The notes under the pieces were generated by a model. The model was not told the DNA's origin, did no database searches, and was given only the letters and a program-made list of their open reading frames with translations. From Areca catechu (Eukaryota; Streptophyta; Magnoliopsida; Arecales; Arecaceae), in NCBI GenBank assembly GCA_021397845.1, contig CM038046.1:65118021-65182020 (forward strand): a stretch of 64,000 nt of DNA. The letters run 5' to 3'. Positions 23,252-35,531 of this stretch are shown here, one piece after another; the first letter of the stretch is position 1; each line of letters opens with the position of its first letter. The translations under genes were made by a program, and so were the position numbers.

Positions 23252-25700
23252 TGTTGGTTCCGGTGCAACGCAGCGGAAGGGTAATTTTAAAATTGAAACT
23301 AAATTCACACCAAAAACCCTAAACCAGGAACTCCTTAAATAAGACTAGAATATATGACAAGCATATCTATGCAAATTAGGATTAGGGTACCAACCTGTAA
23401 TCGCTTATTCCAACAAACTTGAAGTTGAATGGGCTAACTGAATTCACCAGGCGTCCAGGTGTCTGCCCTCCAATGGTGATCCACATAGAGCAATGATCAA
23501 GAACACTATCTTCTTGTCCAATGGTTCCTCCTATTGAGTTCTTCTTCCTATAACTCAATTCTTCGGATTATGGCTGGAATTCTTCCACACAAGAGGTTGC
23601 CTCCCTTTCTTTGATCTCTTCTCCTCCTTCCACTAAGACCTTGACCCTCTAAGACACCCTTGTCTTGAAGATAAGACCTTATCCTAAGAGGATTTAGGCT
23701 TGTCTTAAATCGGAGGAGAAATTAAGACAAGAATGTCTTAATGTAAGAAAGAAAGGAAAGAATAAAATCAGAACTCTTTATTTCCTTTACCGTCGGAGAC
23801 TTTTGCTCTTGTTCTTGTTCAGTAGCAGAGTTTCGACAGAGGTGTACTCTGAAAAGGAAACAATGCAAAAAACAAGAAAAGGGAGAAAGAGTCTTTAGGA
23901 GAGGAAGAAGAATAAAAATTTCAGATTACCCGGTTCTGATTTTTCCTGACCCCTTAAATAGATTTCAGAGAGTTGCCCACACAACTCTTCGTGAAAAACT
24001 TCTCATGCCCTTTCTTCTTCTCACGCTCTTTCCTTCTTCTCACACCCTTCTCTTCTTTCTCACGGCCTTCTGGATTAATTCTCACGGCCTTTCAAAAAGA
24101 AAAAATTGCAATGTTTTAAAAAGAAAGGAGTCACGACTTTTAATCTCTGAAGAGATGTTATTTCACACGACCAGGAAGAAATAGCACTTTCTTTCTTTCT
24201 TAAAACCCCACCACCCGTTAGATTTCCATCCAAGGGAGGACAAGTGAGGTGCTAAGGTGAGAAAAAAAGGCCACCCCATCTAAATTCATCGGAGAATTAA
24301 GTGGGCGCGCCAAGAGTCCATGCGCCCATGGACTCCTCCAAATGGCGCGCCAAGAGTCCATAAGCGCATGGACTCTTGGCATTTTGGCATGAAAATGCAA
24401 AGGGGTGGGTGGGGGGCTAGCCTAGATACATGGTTAGCCAATAGGGTTAGCCATAATCCTTATAACCTCAATTAGGGTCTAATTAGATCCAATTAGAACC
24501 TAAATTGAATCAATCCGGAATCCTAATTCGAATCTAATTCGAATAGAAGCTAAGATTTGCAACACCTGCTAGAGTGTCATCATGCAAAATGATTTAATTA
24601 CAAAATTAAACCCTTGATCAATTCTCTTAAGTGTGTGACCCATTGGGTTCCACATCTAGCCAGCAGTGGGTTCGAATACAAGTTGACCTAATTTGATTAG
24701 AACTCTTTTTAATCGATTTAGGTCAAACCGGGCTTACCCGATTATGATCAATTAGGACTCTTCCTAATAAGTGATCATTCAATTTAATCAACCCACAAGA
24801 CAAGATTGACGTCTAGCAACGTGTCATGTCTACCCAGAAGATATGAAAATTCTGGTGAAATATCAAAAATACCCTTCAGTAGAAAGTTACCGTACAATTA
24901 AATCTTTCGATCAGCCTGCACCCAGAATATAATTATGGATATGGATATATGTCAACTCCAATATTATATTCGTTTCTAGCTCAATCTTATATTGATGATT
25001 CAATTATCTTGATATTAGAAATCATCTCTAATATATTTACTTTGATCAAAGATTCCTTGAATCATCATCCGATTGATAACTAGCTGGATGCAATCTCCTC
25101 TTACTAAGAGTGATCGATTCCTTGTTGACCTACTCATTACCTTCATATCCAATTCACCATTCCCAGTATCAATCCTGTGCATGACTCAGTGTCATGATTA
25201 GAATTGAACCAAAGCATGGTTTCACATACATAAGGTACTTATGGCAATCTTAGGTCAAAGGATTACTTGTACCACTCCCACTATGAGAACCTTCTATTGG
25301 CATGTAGCTAAGACTCCATTAGATGTTCTCAAGTTGGATCATATCAGTGAACTCATTTTCTAATGAGCACCCACATCCTAGTATTATTGTCATACACAAG
25401 TGACAGTGAGAGCAGTCACCCTATTCAGTATACATAGGATGTGCTAGTCTTACCGGAAAAATCCTGATCCCCTACTCAAGGTTCCTTTGACTATGAATAT
25501 TTTAGATTAAGGTTTTAAGACTTTAGGTCCCATTGGTATGATCTCATCATAACCCTAAAATCATAGCCCTAATCTATGGGGTTCATCATATAATAATAAA
25601 CACAGCGTATGATAAAAAATAATGCCTTTATTAGAATATTATCAATTACAATGGTTTGGGAGATACAACATAGATTGGCTTGTAGGGCATATCCCTTTCA
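23252..25700 (-). repeat. 3' LTR of copia-2 (2449 bp)
   Basis: Plus-strand ends TGTTGGTTCC and ATCCCTTTCA. Preceded by TT and one ACATC copy, followed by a minus-strand purine tract (AAGTGGGAGAT, 25701-25711) next to the RNase H end. No gene inside; carries a long inverted repeat at 24310-24379. Confidence 0.93.
24310..24379. repeat. Inverted repeat inside the copia-2 LTR
   Basis: CCAAGAGTCCATGCGC (24310-24325) pairs perfectly with GCGCATGGACTCTTGG (24364-24379). The 38-base spacer holds a further half of each arm (CCATGGACTCC and CCAAGAGTCCAT), so two alternative foldings are possible. The copy in the other LTR is at about 31850-31920 with one change in the spacer. Confidence 0.9.
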
Positions 25701-25714
25701 ATCTCCCACTTGCA

Positions 25715-28700
25715 CTAAAGCCAATCGCCTTTGAATCTTAGTCCCATACACTTGAGGTGGCGATCAAACTCTAGCTGTGGTAGAGCCTTAGTGAATGGGT
25801 CTGCTATATTGTTCTTTGTATCAACTCTATTTATGTAGACATCTTGTCTCTCTACTATTTCTCGGACGAGATGGAAGCGTCTCAAAATGTGCTTGGACTT
25901 ATGATAAGCTCTTGGTTCCTTAGCTTGAGCAACAGCTTTGGTGTTGTCACAGTAAAGTGGCACTGGGTTTTCAATCTCAGGAACAACACCCAACTCTGTG
26001 ATGAACTTCTTCATCCAGACTGCTTCCTTGGCGGCTTCACTGACAGCTATGTATTTTGCCTCTGTGGTTGAGTCAGCTACAGTCTACTGCTTGGTACTCT
26101 TCCAACTCACTGCTCTACCATTTAGGGTAAAAACATATCCCGAAATGGATTTGCTATCATCAGGATCTGATTGAAAACTAGAATCAGAATAAGCTTCTAA
26201 TTTAAGATTAGAACCACCATAAACCAGAAAAATATCCTTAGTCCTTCTCAAGTACTTAAGAATATTTTTAACTGCTTTCCAATGATCCTCTCCTGGATCA
26301 GCCTGAAACCTACTGACAATGCCTAAAGCATATGCCACATCAGGCCTGGTACATAACATGGCATACATTATGGACCCTGTTGCCGAAGTATAAGGTATAG
26401 AATTCACTCTATTTCTTTCTTCAGGTATCTTAGGAGACATCCTTTTAGAAAGATGTATGCCTTGACTCATAGGAAGATAACCTCTTTTACTTCCATCCAT
26501 GCTGAATCTTTTCAGTACTAAGTCAATGTACCTAGATTGGGATAAACCTAGCATCCTCTTAGATCTATCTCTATAGATCTTAATACCTAGTATATAGGAT
26601 GCTTCTCTCAAATCTTTCATGGAAAACTGGTTTGATAACCAAACCTTGACTGATTGCAACATTGGGATATCATTCCCAATGAGGAGTATGTCATCTACAT
26701 ACAGAACCAAGAAGACTATGGCACTCCCACTAGTCTTCTTATAAACACAGGGTTCATCCACATTTTTGATAAAACCAAACCTTTTAATAGTTTCATCAAA
26801 GCGGATGTTCCAACTCCTTAAAGCTTGCTTTAATCCATAAATGGATTTCTTTAGCTTGCATACTTGATTAGGTTTATTCTTTGAAATAAAACCTTCTGGC
26901 TGTGACATGTAGACTTCTTCCTCAAGGAAACCATTGAGGAATGCAGTCTTCACATCCATCTGCCAGATCTCATAATCATGGTATGCTGCTATAGCAAGTA
27001 AAATCCGAATTGATTTGAGCATGGCAACAGGTGAGAATGTTTCATCATAATCAATTCCATGTTTTTGTCTAAAACCTTTTGCCACTAATCTGGCTTTATA
27101 GGTTTCAACTTGGCCATCAGCCCCAATCTTTTTCTTATAGACCCATTTGCACCTAATAGGATTAACACCCTCTGGTGCATCGACCAAAGACCATACTTGG
27201 TTTACATACATAGAGTCTATCTCGGATTCCATGGCTTCTTGCCATCTATCTGAATCAGTACTCAAGATAACTTCCGTATAGGTCAGAGGTTCATCATTTT
27301 GAATGACTTGGGCTTCATTATTTTCAATAATAAACACATACCTCTCAGGTGCCCGTGGCACTCTATCAGACCTATGAGGAGGAGTTTTGTGTTCTGGTTC
27401 TGTCCTAACTATATATTCTAATGGTTGAGAACTGTCTATCTGTGTTTCTTGTTCTTCTCCAAGTTCAACAGTTCTACCATTGCCCTTTTCTAAAATGAAC
27501 TCTTTTTCTAGAAAAGTGGCATGCCTGCTGACAAAAATCTTTTGTTCTGTAGGATGGTAAAACAGATATCCTCTACCCTCTCTAGGATATCCTACAAATA
27601 GACATTTATCCGCTCTAGGTTCCAACTTATGTCCAAAATTTCTTTTAACATAAGCTGGACATCCACATACCTTAAAATATTTAAGATACGATTTCTTTCC
27701 ACTCCAAATTTCATATGGAGTACTAACAACGGATTTAGAAGGTACCTTGTTCGGAATGTAAATAGCAGTTTCTAGGGCATGACCCCAGAAGGAAATGGGT
27801 AAATTTGTGAAGCACATCATGGATCATACCATATCTAATAAGGTATGATTCCTCCTTTCAGCTATACCATTTAGCTGTGGTGTATAAGGAGGGGTCCATT
27901 CAGAAAGAATTCCATTAACTTTAAGATAGTCTAAAAACTCCGTGGATAAGTATTCTCCTCCTCGATTAGAACGAAGAACTTTAATACTTTTCCCGGTTTG
28001 TTTTTCGACCATACTTTGATACTCCTTAAATTTATCAAAGGCTTCAGATTTATGTTTCATAAGATACACACATCCGAACCTAGATAAATCATCTGTAAAA
28101 GTGATAAAATATGAGTATCCACCTCTGGCTTGAGTTATCATTGGACCACATACATCAGTATGTATAAGTCCTAATAACTCAGTTGACCTTTCTCCATGTC
28201 CAGTAAATGGAGTCTTGGTCATCTTACCCATGAGACATGATTCGCAAGTTCCTAATGATTCATACTCATAAGGATCAAGGAATTTTTCCTTGTATAACTT
28301 GCTTATCCTAGACTCATTAACATGACCAAGTCGATGATGCCAAAGTAAAGTATCATTAAAGTCTTCTCTTTTTCTTTTATTATTGACATGAAAAACACTA
28401 TCATTGGAAGAAAGAGTTAAGAGCCCATTGCTAAATATGCCAGAACAAATAATTTTATTAGACAACATTATCGAGCAACCAGTGCTCGTTACATCCATTA
28501 CATATCCTTGTTTTAATAACAAAGGAATAGATATAATGTTCCTAATAATCTTAGGCATATAATAACAATTTTCTAACTCCATGATCTTCCATGAAGGCAA
28601 CTTCAGAATATAGGTCCCTACAGCTTCTGCTTGGATGATATCACCACTAGCACCGTAGAGATTGAAGTCACCTTCCTTCAATACTTTAAGCTTGTGGAGG

Positions 28701-29626
28701 TCCTGCAAAGATTTGCATATATAATAACCACAAGCAGTATCCAATACCCAAGTATTTGATATAGATGAATTTAATGTCAATATAGCATGTATCTCATACA
28801 TACCTCTTGGCGCATCTGATGCACCAGGCTTCACAGTTGCAAGGTAAGCCTTGCAATTCCTTTTCCAATGTCCCGCTTTGCCGCAAAAGAAACAGGTCGA
28901 CTGTTTGGAGGCCTTCTTTCCTTTCTTATTCTTATTGATGCCACTCTTAGGGTTTAGCCTCCTATTAAAACCCTTTTTGCCTAATTTCTTCTTATTGGTC
29001 TTATCAACAAGAAGAAGTGGAGCCTTTTCTTTCTTAACGTGGCTCTCCGCTGTTTTTAACATATTTAACAGCTCAGGCATGGAAGTGTTCAGTTTGATCA
29101 TGTGATAATTCAAGACAAACCGAGAAAATGACTCCGGGTGTGATTGCAGGATTAAATCATGATTCAACTCCCCATCCATGATAAAACCTAATTGACCCAA
29201 TCTGGTGATTAAGTCAATTACCTTCAGAACATGATCCTGAATGGATGTTCCCTCTATCATCCTAGCACAGAATAACTGCTTAGATATTTCATATCTAGCA
29301 GTTCTGCTTTGTTCTCCATAAAGCTCTTTTAAATTGAGCATTATGGATTGAGTATCTATGCTTTCATGCTGTCTCTATAACTCATTGGTCATAGAGGCTA
29401 GTATGATACACTTGACAGTGAGGGAGTCATTCTGCCATATTTTGTATGTGGCCATATCTTCCTGTGTGGCATCGTCCCCTAGTGGATTAAGACTAGGGGT
29501 ATCAAGAATATAAGAAAGTTTTTCTGAACTCAGCACAATCTTTAAATTTCTCAACCAGTCCACATAGTTTGGACCAGTCAGTTTGTTAGTATCTAAGATA
29601 CTTCGCAGTGATAATGAAGATGTCAT
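25715..29626 (-). pseudogene. Copia-2 gag-pol polyprotein with three stop codons
   Basis: One frame of 1,304 codons. Order on the minus strand: gag (MTSSLSLRSILDTNKLTGPN), zinc knuckle CFFCGKAGHWKRNC near 28860, protease start WVLDTACGYYIC (usually D-S/T-G, here D-T-A), GAG-pre-integrase (LLWHHRLGHVNESRISKLYK), integrase, RT (QMDVKTAFLNGFLEEEVYMS, LYVDDILLIGND), and RNase H ending at 25715. Stops at 29375-29377, 27824-27826 and 26084-26086 fit Gln, Arg and Gln codons (CAG, CGA, CAG) turned into TAG, TGA, TAG. The second catalytic Asp of integrase is Asn (RSNRGGEY, codon 27965-27967). No frameshift is needed, so decay is recent. Confidence 0.93.
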
Positions 29627-30792
29627 TTATCTACATTTAATAAAGAACCATACATAAGCAAACAACCATGAAATGACTTACATAATTAAATTAGGTCTTT
29701 AATTTAATTATGTCTCCCACTATTTTATCAAAAATCATAGCCCTCACTATGATAATCGAGAAGAACCCTGATCGGTTTTTCTTAGTGAGATTGAGATCCA
29801 AATAACTTATAAAAGATCTTGCAGAAAACACAACAAATCTTTTATAAGCTCAAAGGTAGGAAACTCTTCCAATTATATCTCATATAATTCTCAAGAAGTA
29901 ACTTGGCCTCTAGAACATTATTAGTCTTGCAGAAAACACAACAAACCATAATGTTCTAATTAAGTCAAGACCCTTTCATTTCTATACAATCAATACTCAA
30001 ATATAATGCCCTTGCAGATAACACAACAAAGCATTATACTAAATATACTGTAAGCATATCTATGCACTAGACTAGTATTATGTCAATCACCATATTAGGT
30101 CTTGCAGATAACACAACAAACCTAATGTGGTTCATAACACAATAATGATCCAGCATGAAGGAAGGCCAATATATAGTATTTTTAACACTAAGCATTTTAG
30201 TCAAGATTTAAATTTAATCAAATCGGCTAGGCAAGTGGAAGAGATGTGAGAGTCCCTCCATTGCTTTCCTAGACACCAATAAAAATTGTCCAAGTCAGTC
30301 AACGGAACCAATTAAAAACCACAATTCTCTTTACCTTCCCAGAACCACCTTTCTAGACACTGAATGATCAATTGTATATCATGACTAGTGATGCTTATTA
30401 GTTAAATATACTAAGACTTAATATAATTTTTAAGAGAAGGGATTTATAAATTACCAATACATTCTTATAGAACGTATCACAATCAACATATAACTCTTAT
30501 AAATAAACAAATATGTGCTAAGTGTGTCATCATACTACGACAACCATTTACCACATAATGGATCCACCATTATGCCAGGGCAACCTTATTTCAGTATGAT
30601 GACTTCAAAACTAAACATATCTCTATAATAATTAGGGTTTGAGTGAAAAATCCTAACTAGTGGCATACATCAAAACATATATGCAATCAAAGATATGCTA
30701 AGTGTAGTAGCATATTAGGATTTAAAAACCCTAATATGTGACATACAAACTATCATAGATTATAATCCTAATTAAGGTGGCTCTGATATCAC
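29627..30792 (-). other. Copia-2 leader with a set of stem-loops sharing one loop sequence
   Basis: Non-coding leader between primer site and gag. Four hairpins share the 19-nt loop CTTGCAGAAAACACAACAA or its variant CTTGCAGATAACACAACAA, at 29818-29836, 29926-29944, 30011-30029 and 30101-30119. Their stems are unrelated: CTTATAAAAGAT/ATCTTTTATAAG (12 bp), TAGAACATTAT/ATAATGTTCTA (11 bp plus inner pairs), TATAATGC/GCATTATA, and ACCATATTAGGT/ACCTAATGTGGT (one mismatch). A fifth, at 29680-29713, has a 14-bp stem and only GGTCTT left in the loop. Other stems: GTCATCATACT/AGTATGATGAC (30526-30603) enclosing CATAATGG/CCATTATG, and CATATTAGG/CCTAATATG (30711-30738). Function unknown; RNA folding of the genomic transcript is my inference. 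Confidence 0.85.
30781..30792 (-). promoter_or_regulatory. Primer binding site of copia-2
   Basis: The plus strand CTCTGATATCAC is the complement of GTGATATCAGAG, one base off the initiator methionine tRNA site (GTGGTATCAGAG). Confidence 0.8.
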
Positions 30793-33240
30793 TGTTAGGT
30801 TCCGGTGCAATGCAGTGGAAGGGTAATTTCAAAATTGAAACTAAATTCATACCAAAAATTCTAAACTAGGAATTCCTTAAATAAGACTAGAATATATGAC
30901 AAGCATATCTATGCAAATTAGGATTAGGGTACCAACCTGTAATCGCCTATTCCAACAAACTTGAAGTTGAAGGGGCTAACTGAATTCACCAGGCGTCCAG
31001 GTGTCCGCCCTCCGATGGTGATCCACACAGAGCAATGATCAAGAACACTATCTTCTTGTCCAATGGTTCCTCCTATTGAGTTCTTCTTCGTAGAACTCAA
31101 TTCTTCGGATTATGGCTGGAATTCTTCCACACAAGAGGTTGCCTCCCTTTCTTTGATCTCTTCTCCTCCTTCCACTAAGACCTTGACCCTCTAAGACACC
31201 CTTGTCTTGAAGATAAGACCTTGTCCTAAGAGGATTTAGGCTTGTCTTAAATCGGAGGAGAAATTAAGACAAGAATGTCTTAATGTAAGAAAGAAAGGAA
31301 AGAATAAAATCAGAACTCTTTCTTTCCTTTACCGTCGGAGACTTTCGCTCTTGTTCTTGTTCAGTAGCAGAGTTTCGACAGAGGTGTACTCTGTAAAGGA
31401 AACAATGCAAAAAACAAGAAAAGGGAGAAAGAGTCTTTAGGAGAGGAAGAAGAATAAAAATTTCAGATTACCCGGTTCTGATTTTTCCTGACCCCTTAAA
31501 TAGATTTCAGAGAGTTGCCCACACAACTCTTCGTGAAAAACTTCTCACGCCCTCTCTTCTTCTCACGCTCTTTCCTTCTTCTCATACCCTTCTCTTCTTT
31601 CTCACGGCCTTCTGGATTAATTCTCATGGCCTTTCAGAAAGAAAAATTGTGATGTTTTAAAAAGAAAGGAGTCGCGACTTTTATTCTCCGAAGAGATGTT
31701 ATTTCGTGCGACCGGGAAGAAACAGCGCTTTCTTTCTTTCTTAAAACCCCACCACCCGTTAGATTTCCATCCAAGGGAGGACAAGTGAGGTGCTAAGGTG
31801 AGAATGAAAGGCCGCCCCATCTTAATTCATCGGAGAATTAAGTGGGCGCGCCAAGAGTCCATGCGCCCATGGACTCCTCCAAATGGCGTGCCAAGAGTCC
31901 ATAAGCGCATGGACTCTTGGCATTTTGGCATGAAAATGCAAAGGGGTGGGTGGGGGGCTAGCCTGGATACATGGTTAGCCAATAGGGTTAGCCATAATCC
32001 TTATAACCTCAATTAGGGTCTAAATAGATCCAATTAGAACCCAAATTGAATCAATCTGGAACCCTAATTCGAATCTAATTCAAATAGAAGCTAGGATTTG
32101 CAACACCTGCTAGAGTGTCATCATGCAAAATGATTTAATTACAAAATTAAACCCTTGATCAATTCTCTTAAGTGTGTGACCCATTGGGTTCCATATCTAG
32201 CCAGCAGTGGGTTCGAATACAAGTTGACCTAATTTGATTAGAACTCTTTTTAATCAATTTAGGTCAAATCGGGCTTACCCGATTATGATCAATTAGGACT
32301 CTTTCTAATAAGTGATCATTCAATTTAATCAACCCACAAGACAAGATTGACGTCTAGCAACGTGTCATGTCTACCTGGAAGATATGAAAATTCTGGTGAA
32401 ATATCAAAAATACCCTTCAGTAGAAAGTTACCGTACAATTAAATCCTTCGATCAGCCTGCACCCAGAATATAATTATGGATATGGATATATGTCAACTCC
32501 AATATTATATTCGTTTCTAGCTCAATCTTATATTGATGATTCAATTATCTTGATATTAGAAATCATCTCTAATATCTTTACTTTGATCAATGATTCCCTG
32601 AATCATCATCCGATTGATAACTAGCTGGATGCAATCTCCTCTTACTAAGAGTGATCGATTTCTTGTTGACCTACTCATTACCTTCATATCCAATTTACCA
32701 TTCCCAGTATCAATCCTGTGCATGACTCAGTGTCATGATTAGAATTGAACCAAAGCATGGTTTCATGTACATAAGGTACTTATGGCAGTCTTAGGTCAAA
32801 GGATTACTTGTACCACTCCCACTATGAGAACCTTCTATTGACATGTAGCTAAGACTCCATTAGATGTTCTCAAGTTGGATCATATCAGTGAACTCATTCT
32901 CTAATGAGCACCCACATCCTAGTATTAGTGTCATACATAAGTGACTGTGAGAACAGTCACCCTATTCAATATACATAGGATGTGCTAGTCTTACCAGAAA
33001 AATCCTGATCCCCTACTCAAGGTTCCTTTGACTAGGAATATTTTAGATTAAGGTTTTAAGACTTTAGGTCCCTTGGTATGATCTCATCATAACCTTAAAA
33101 TCATAGCCCTAATCTATGGGGTTCATCATATAATAATAAACACAGTGTATGATAAAAAATAATGCCTTTATTAGAATATTGTCAATTATAATGGTTTGGG
33201 AGATACAACATAGATTGGCTTGTAGGGCATATCCCTTTCA
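30793..33240 (-). repeat. 5' LTR of copia-2 (2448 bp)
   Basis: Plus-strand ends TGTTAGGTTCC and ATCCCTTTCA; nearly identical to the other LTR over its length. The primer site abuts it at 30781-30792. Confidence 0.93.
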
Positions 33241-33906
33241 ACATCCGAAGTCCTGACCGAAGCATCTATCGTCCCATGTCAGTAGTAGCTTGAACGTCGA
33301 CTTCGATGTTGGTCAGGCCCCTTGCCTCTTAAGCGATGGCAACAGCTTGGACGTCGGCTTCGATGTCGGTCGGGCCCCCTGCCTCTCCTACGGTGGCAGT
33401 AGCTTGGGCATCAGCCTCGATGTCAATCGGGCTTACTTCTTCTTCCACTAGCTGCATCAGTTTAGGGCAGACAGGTCAAGCTCTAGGAAGGCCTTGGCTA
33501 CCTTTTTCAGGTAGTCATCATAGCCGTACTCGTAGCTTGCCACTCCGGCCTCCTCCATCTCCTCCTCGAAGCTAGCAGAAGCCTTGTACTCCACCACGGC
33601 GTTACTGACCTACTCTGCTACCAGCTTATTGGCCTTCTTCAATAGGGCCATGTATTTTTCTAACACATCTTGGTGGGCTCGAGAGTTCCTCATGACATCA
33701 GTAGACCGCTCCTCCTCCTCACTCAGCTGATGGATTAAGGAGCTCACCTTACCTTTTTCTTCTTCAATCGGGCCTCCCGGTCGACCAGTTGGACCTGTAG
33801 GTCTTCTACCTGCTTCTTCAGGGATTCGGCTTCGGCCCAACTGGCTGACAACCTTTCCTCCATGGCCTTTTGCGATGCCTCCACTGCCACTCTGGCCATC
33901 TCCAAC
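33241..33906 (-). pseudogene. Tat A antisense ORF, coiled-coil and C-terminal module, broken
   Basis: Lies between copia-2 and SIRE-2. Reads on the minus strand as charged helical sequence (EEEERSTDVMRNSRAHQDVL, KYMALLKKANKLVAE), a stop at about 33610, then NAVVEYKASASFEEEM and GYDDYLKKVAKAFLELDLS. That module is shared with both antisense ORFs of Tat B. The remainder continues across copia-2 to about 23251-23165. Bases 33241-33245 are one copy of the copia-2 target duplication. Confidence 0.7.
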
Positions 33907-35474
33907 TGTTGACTCTGTTATTAATTTTGATGATAAGCAGAATGCTTAAGTATAAGTTGAGTACTAATGATTTCTTTGAAATGTATTTTTATAGAAAAAA
34001 GGTGCTCATCAATTTGATAAAAGATTGTTTGATTAAAGAAGCCAAGTTTAAATGAAAGAATTTCTCAAAGAAGATTTGGATAGTTAAAGTTTGGTTGAAT
34101 GGATACTTTAATGAAATATAAATTTGATTCAGCACAAGTTTAGGTATCTTTATGAGGATCTCAGTGAGGTGTCGACTCAAAGTGTCGACACATGACACCA
34201 AGTGTCAACACATGATAGTGAAGTGTCGACTCAAGCCAGTATGCAAAGAAAGTTTTAGATGGCATGGCTGAAGTGTCAACACATGGACTTGAAATGTCGA
34301 CTTAAAGTGTTGACACATGGATCAACTCATCGTCTAAGATTTTTAAGTCACAGAATTTGCTGAAGATGAAGAACTGTAGAAATGTTGACACATGGATACA
34401 AAGTGTCGACTCAAAGTATCGACTCACCTGAAGAAGTGTCGACACATCTGAGATTTTCATAAAGCCAGATTGAATATATTTGAACTAGGTGTCGATTCAA
34501 GAAGTTCAAGTGTTGACCTGAAGTGTCGACTCACAGCTTGAAGTATCGACACATAAAGTTCTGGAAACAGTAATGGCTAGTTTTTCAAATGCAAAACTTA
34601 TCTCTTTTCACCCCCAACGGCTAGATCTTCATGTCTAACGGATAGAAACCAGATTTGAGGCCTTGGAAATGTATTTATATGCTCCAAATCAAATCAAAAA
34701 AGAGAGTTTTGAAAAAGAAATATCCAAGAGAGAAGAAAAGAACTCTTTCACTCCTATTCATTGAAGTTCAACCACTTTCAAGCAAAAGTAAGCCTCCAGG
34801 CATTCAAGAGCCTTCAAGAGCACTAAAGATCAACCATTCTTGAGCAATCAAAGAGGCTTTATCAAGTTGAAAGCATCACAACAACGAGCTTCAAAGAGAT
34901 ACCCATTTTTTATTAGAAAGCTTATATTGTTTATCTACTTCAAATCTTATTTGTTGTAAGGGTTCTTAGTTAGCCTATTGCAAAACCAAGGGAGGTTATT
35001 GGTGAGCCTTTGAAAACCAATTAGGTTCTTAGTTAGCCCAAAAAAATAAGGGAGGTTGGTGGTGAGCCTTAAAACCATTTAGATTCTTGGTTAGCCCGTA
35101 AAACCAAGTGAGGTTTTGACTTGTGAGCCTTGTAAAAACAAGTCGGGTTTTGATTAGTGAGCTCAAAAAACTAATCGTTTGTAATCGATTGAGATTTTAG
35201 TGAATTCCCAAGGAGATCTTGGAGAGTGGATGCAGGTGCATTGGATAGCACCGAACCACTATACTTCTTTGTGTTTGTGATTGCTTGTCTCCTCTACTTG
35301 CTCTTACATTTATTGTTTTATATTTTCGCTGCACATTTACTTAAGAGTATTTTATTTGTATTTATAGTACTTGTTTAAATTATTGGATTGGATCATATAC
35401 TATTGCATTGCATCAAGTAATTATTTTTTAGAGATCCAATTCACCCCCCCTCTTGAGTTGCTTACTGGGCAACA
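33907..35474 (+). repeat. 5' LTR of SIRE-2 (1568 bp)
   Basis: TGTTGACTCTG to ACTGGGCAACA, followed by the primer site. GTGTCGACAC-type motifs cluster at 34170-34555, many in the form AAGTGTCGACTCA. Confidence 0.93.
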
Positions 35475-35488
35475 AGTGGTATCAGAGT
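35475..35488 (+). promoter_or_regulatory. Primer binding site of SIRE-2
   Basis: AGTGGTATCAGAGT directly after the 5' LTR; complementary to initiator methionine tRNA. Confidence 0.85.
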
Positions 35489-35531
35489 CCTGTTCTCAAT
35501 GTATATGCTTTACCGCCTTGAGTAAAGATCT

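Larger units (their letters stand above)
23252..33240 (-). mobile_element. Copia-2: Ty1/copia retrotransposon with 2.45-kb LTRs
   Basis: 9,989-bp minus-strand element inside the Tat A antisense ORF. LTRs 30793-33240 (5') and 23252-25700 (3') differ by one base in length and only a few percent by eye, so it is comparatively young. Duplication ACATC at 23245-23249 and 33241-33245; two extra T's separate the left copy from the LTR. A single gag-pol reading frame of 1,304 codons is broken only by three stops. A structured 1.17-kb leader lies between primer site and gag. The gag type (LRSILDTNKLTGPNYVDWLR) suggests a Tork/Angela-like group, with low certainty. Confidence 0.93.

Noticed and set aside
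29806..30131. The leader hairpins as tRNAs, or as simple duplicates
   Set aside because: No cloverleaf or T-loop is present, and the stems share no sequence, so simple duplication does not explain them.
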